Source: Nitrobacter sp039808345
GTDB lineage: Bacteria > Pseudomonadota > Alphaproteobacteria > Rhizobiales > Xanthobacteraceae
DNA: 64,000 bases
Direction of reading: 5' to 3'
NCBI RefSeq assembly: GCF_047824785.1
Contig: NZ_CP181167.1
Span: 558,001 to 622,000 of the forward strand
Part shown: positions 63,430 to 64,000 of the stretch, piece after piece
Numbering within the stretch: the stretch's first letter is position 1
Layout: each line of letters begins with the position of its first letter
Translations under genes and position numbers: made by a program
The notes under the pieces: generated by a model
The model's input: the letters and a program-made list of their open reading frames with translations, nothing else
Database searches by the model: none
What the model was told of the DNA's origin: nothing

Positions 63430-64000
63430 TACAGGACAGACCTCACGGTGTCCCTGGCGTCACCGATCACTTCGGCAGCGTTCAGGAGAACGATCTGCTG
63501 GTCCTGCGGCCGACGGGCGGCCGGATCGGTATCGAGCCCGAGCCGCCTGAGCGCATAGTAAAGCAGCGCACGCCGGACCTTAATCTTCGCCTTGCCGCCC
63601 CGCATGCCATAATCGAGCGCGATGACCTTCGCCTGCGTCTCTGAGAGGTCGGGGTGAGGCCCGACTTCCAGCGTGACCTGGGAGTGCCAGTCGCGATCAT
63701 CGTCTGGCGACGCTTCACTCTCCCGCGATCCCCGGATCTCAAGCATCCGGGAGAGCAGGAAGTCCTTGAAACATTCGTCGGTCAAGCAGAACGCCCGGGC
63801 GTGCCAACGGAACCCGTCGAACGCGATGGCATGAGGCGCGATCCAGCGCCAGCGCGGCTCCGGGCTGGACAGGGACTGGTATTTCACCTCGATCTCCTCA
63901 GACCGGCGGATGGCGCCAACGACCGAGCGGAGCGTAAGCGGATTAACGCCACGCACTGGCGTCGGGGCAGACGCGTATGGCGGGAGGTTGGCAATCCAAG
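63429..64000 (-). CDS. WYL-domain protein, C-terminal part
   Basis: The frame is open to the window edge (ending WIANLPPYASAPTP upstream of VRGVNPL), so the N-terminus, probably a helix-turn-helix, is missing. The visible 190 residues contain a WYL domain: EEIEVKYQSLSSPEPRWRWI followed by APHAIAFDGFRWHARAFC and FLLSRMLEIRG. A WCX-like C-terminal part follows. WYL proteins sense ligands and repress or activate defence genes such as CRISPR and BREX loci. Its TAA shares one base with the helicase ATG (TAATG). Ligand and target are unknown. Confidence 0.88.
   Translation of the reverse strand, partial: WIANLPPYASAPTPVRGVNPLTLRSVVGAIRRSEEIEVKYQSLSSPEPRWRWIAPHAIAFDGFRWHARAFCLTDECFKDFLLSRMLEIRGSRESEASPDDDRDWHSQVTLEVGPHPDLSETQAKVIALDYGMRGGKAKIKVRRALLYYALRRLGLDTDPAARRPQDQQIVLLNAAEVIGDARDTVRSVL

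Noticed and set aside
1..64000. CRISPR array
   Set aside because: No regularly spaced direct repeats of 20-50 bases were seen; the repeats present are dispersed palindromes.

Overview
The window is a 64 kb piece of a GC-rich alphaproteobacterial chromosome. Protein sequences and gene order point to the Nitrobacteraceae/Bradyrhizobiaceae (Nitrobacter, Bradyrhizobium, Rhodopseudomonas). The order xerD-aroK-aroB-CNNM/HlyC, bolA/J-domain/cobS-cobT, rpmB-DUF3108-Suv3 helicase-fdxA-carD and mdh-sucCD-sucAB-lpd is typical of that family. Nitrobacter is a reasonable guess but is inference.

Layout. 1-7.4 kb: start of xerD, shikimate genes aroK-aroB, a CBS-domain transporter, a PilZ/DUF2336 pair, bolA and a J-domain gene facing away from each other, and a PHA-granule-type protein. 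7.7-12 kb: cobaltochelatase subunits cobS and cobT and a phytase-like esterase. 12.2-12.8 kb: an IS200/IS605-type element. 12.9-21 kb: rpmB, a DUF3108 protein, a large Suv3-like helicase with an S4-domain gene overlapping its end, ferredoxin fdxA and a CarD regulator. 21-28.4 kb: a Bax-inhibitor-1 membrane protein, a YbbA/YbbP-type ABC exporter divergent from a TesA-type esterase, an RNA 2',3'-cyclic phosphodiesterase and ZapE. 28.5-38.3 kb: TCA-cycle block mdh-sucC-sucD-sucA-sucB-lpd, with an unidentified gene between sucB and lpd. 38.9-54.5 kb: an M48 lipoprotein protease, then a long minus-strand run: rppH, a YibQ-type deacetylase, ctpA, envC, rlmH, rsfS, nadD, proA, proB, obgE, a GNAT acetyltransferase, rpmA and rplU. 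A ROK-like protein with an unusual N-terminal extension follows on the plus strand.

After tRNA-Ser(CGA) at 55.1 kb the content becomes accessory: a three-gene minus-strand cluster (c-type cytochrome, unknown protein, small exported protein), an exported nuclease, an IS21-family element with a frameshifted istA, and a tightly overlapping operon of a WYL-domain protein and a 970-aa UvrD-type helicase with a RecB/Cas4-like nuclease end. The IS21 copy sits inside a small gene that overlaps the helicase stop codon. This operon is the best candidate for an undescribed, probably defence-related system; it runs off the right edge.

A second theme is a dense set of dispersed palindromic intergenic repeats, at least eighteen copies in three related families. 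Their stems show compensatory base changes, and at three places the repeat edge supplies the stop codon of the adjacent gene.
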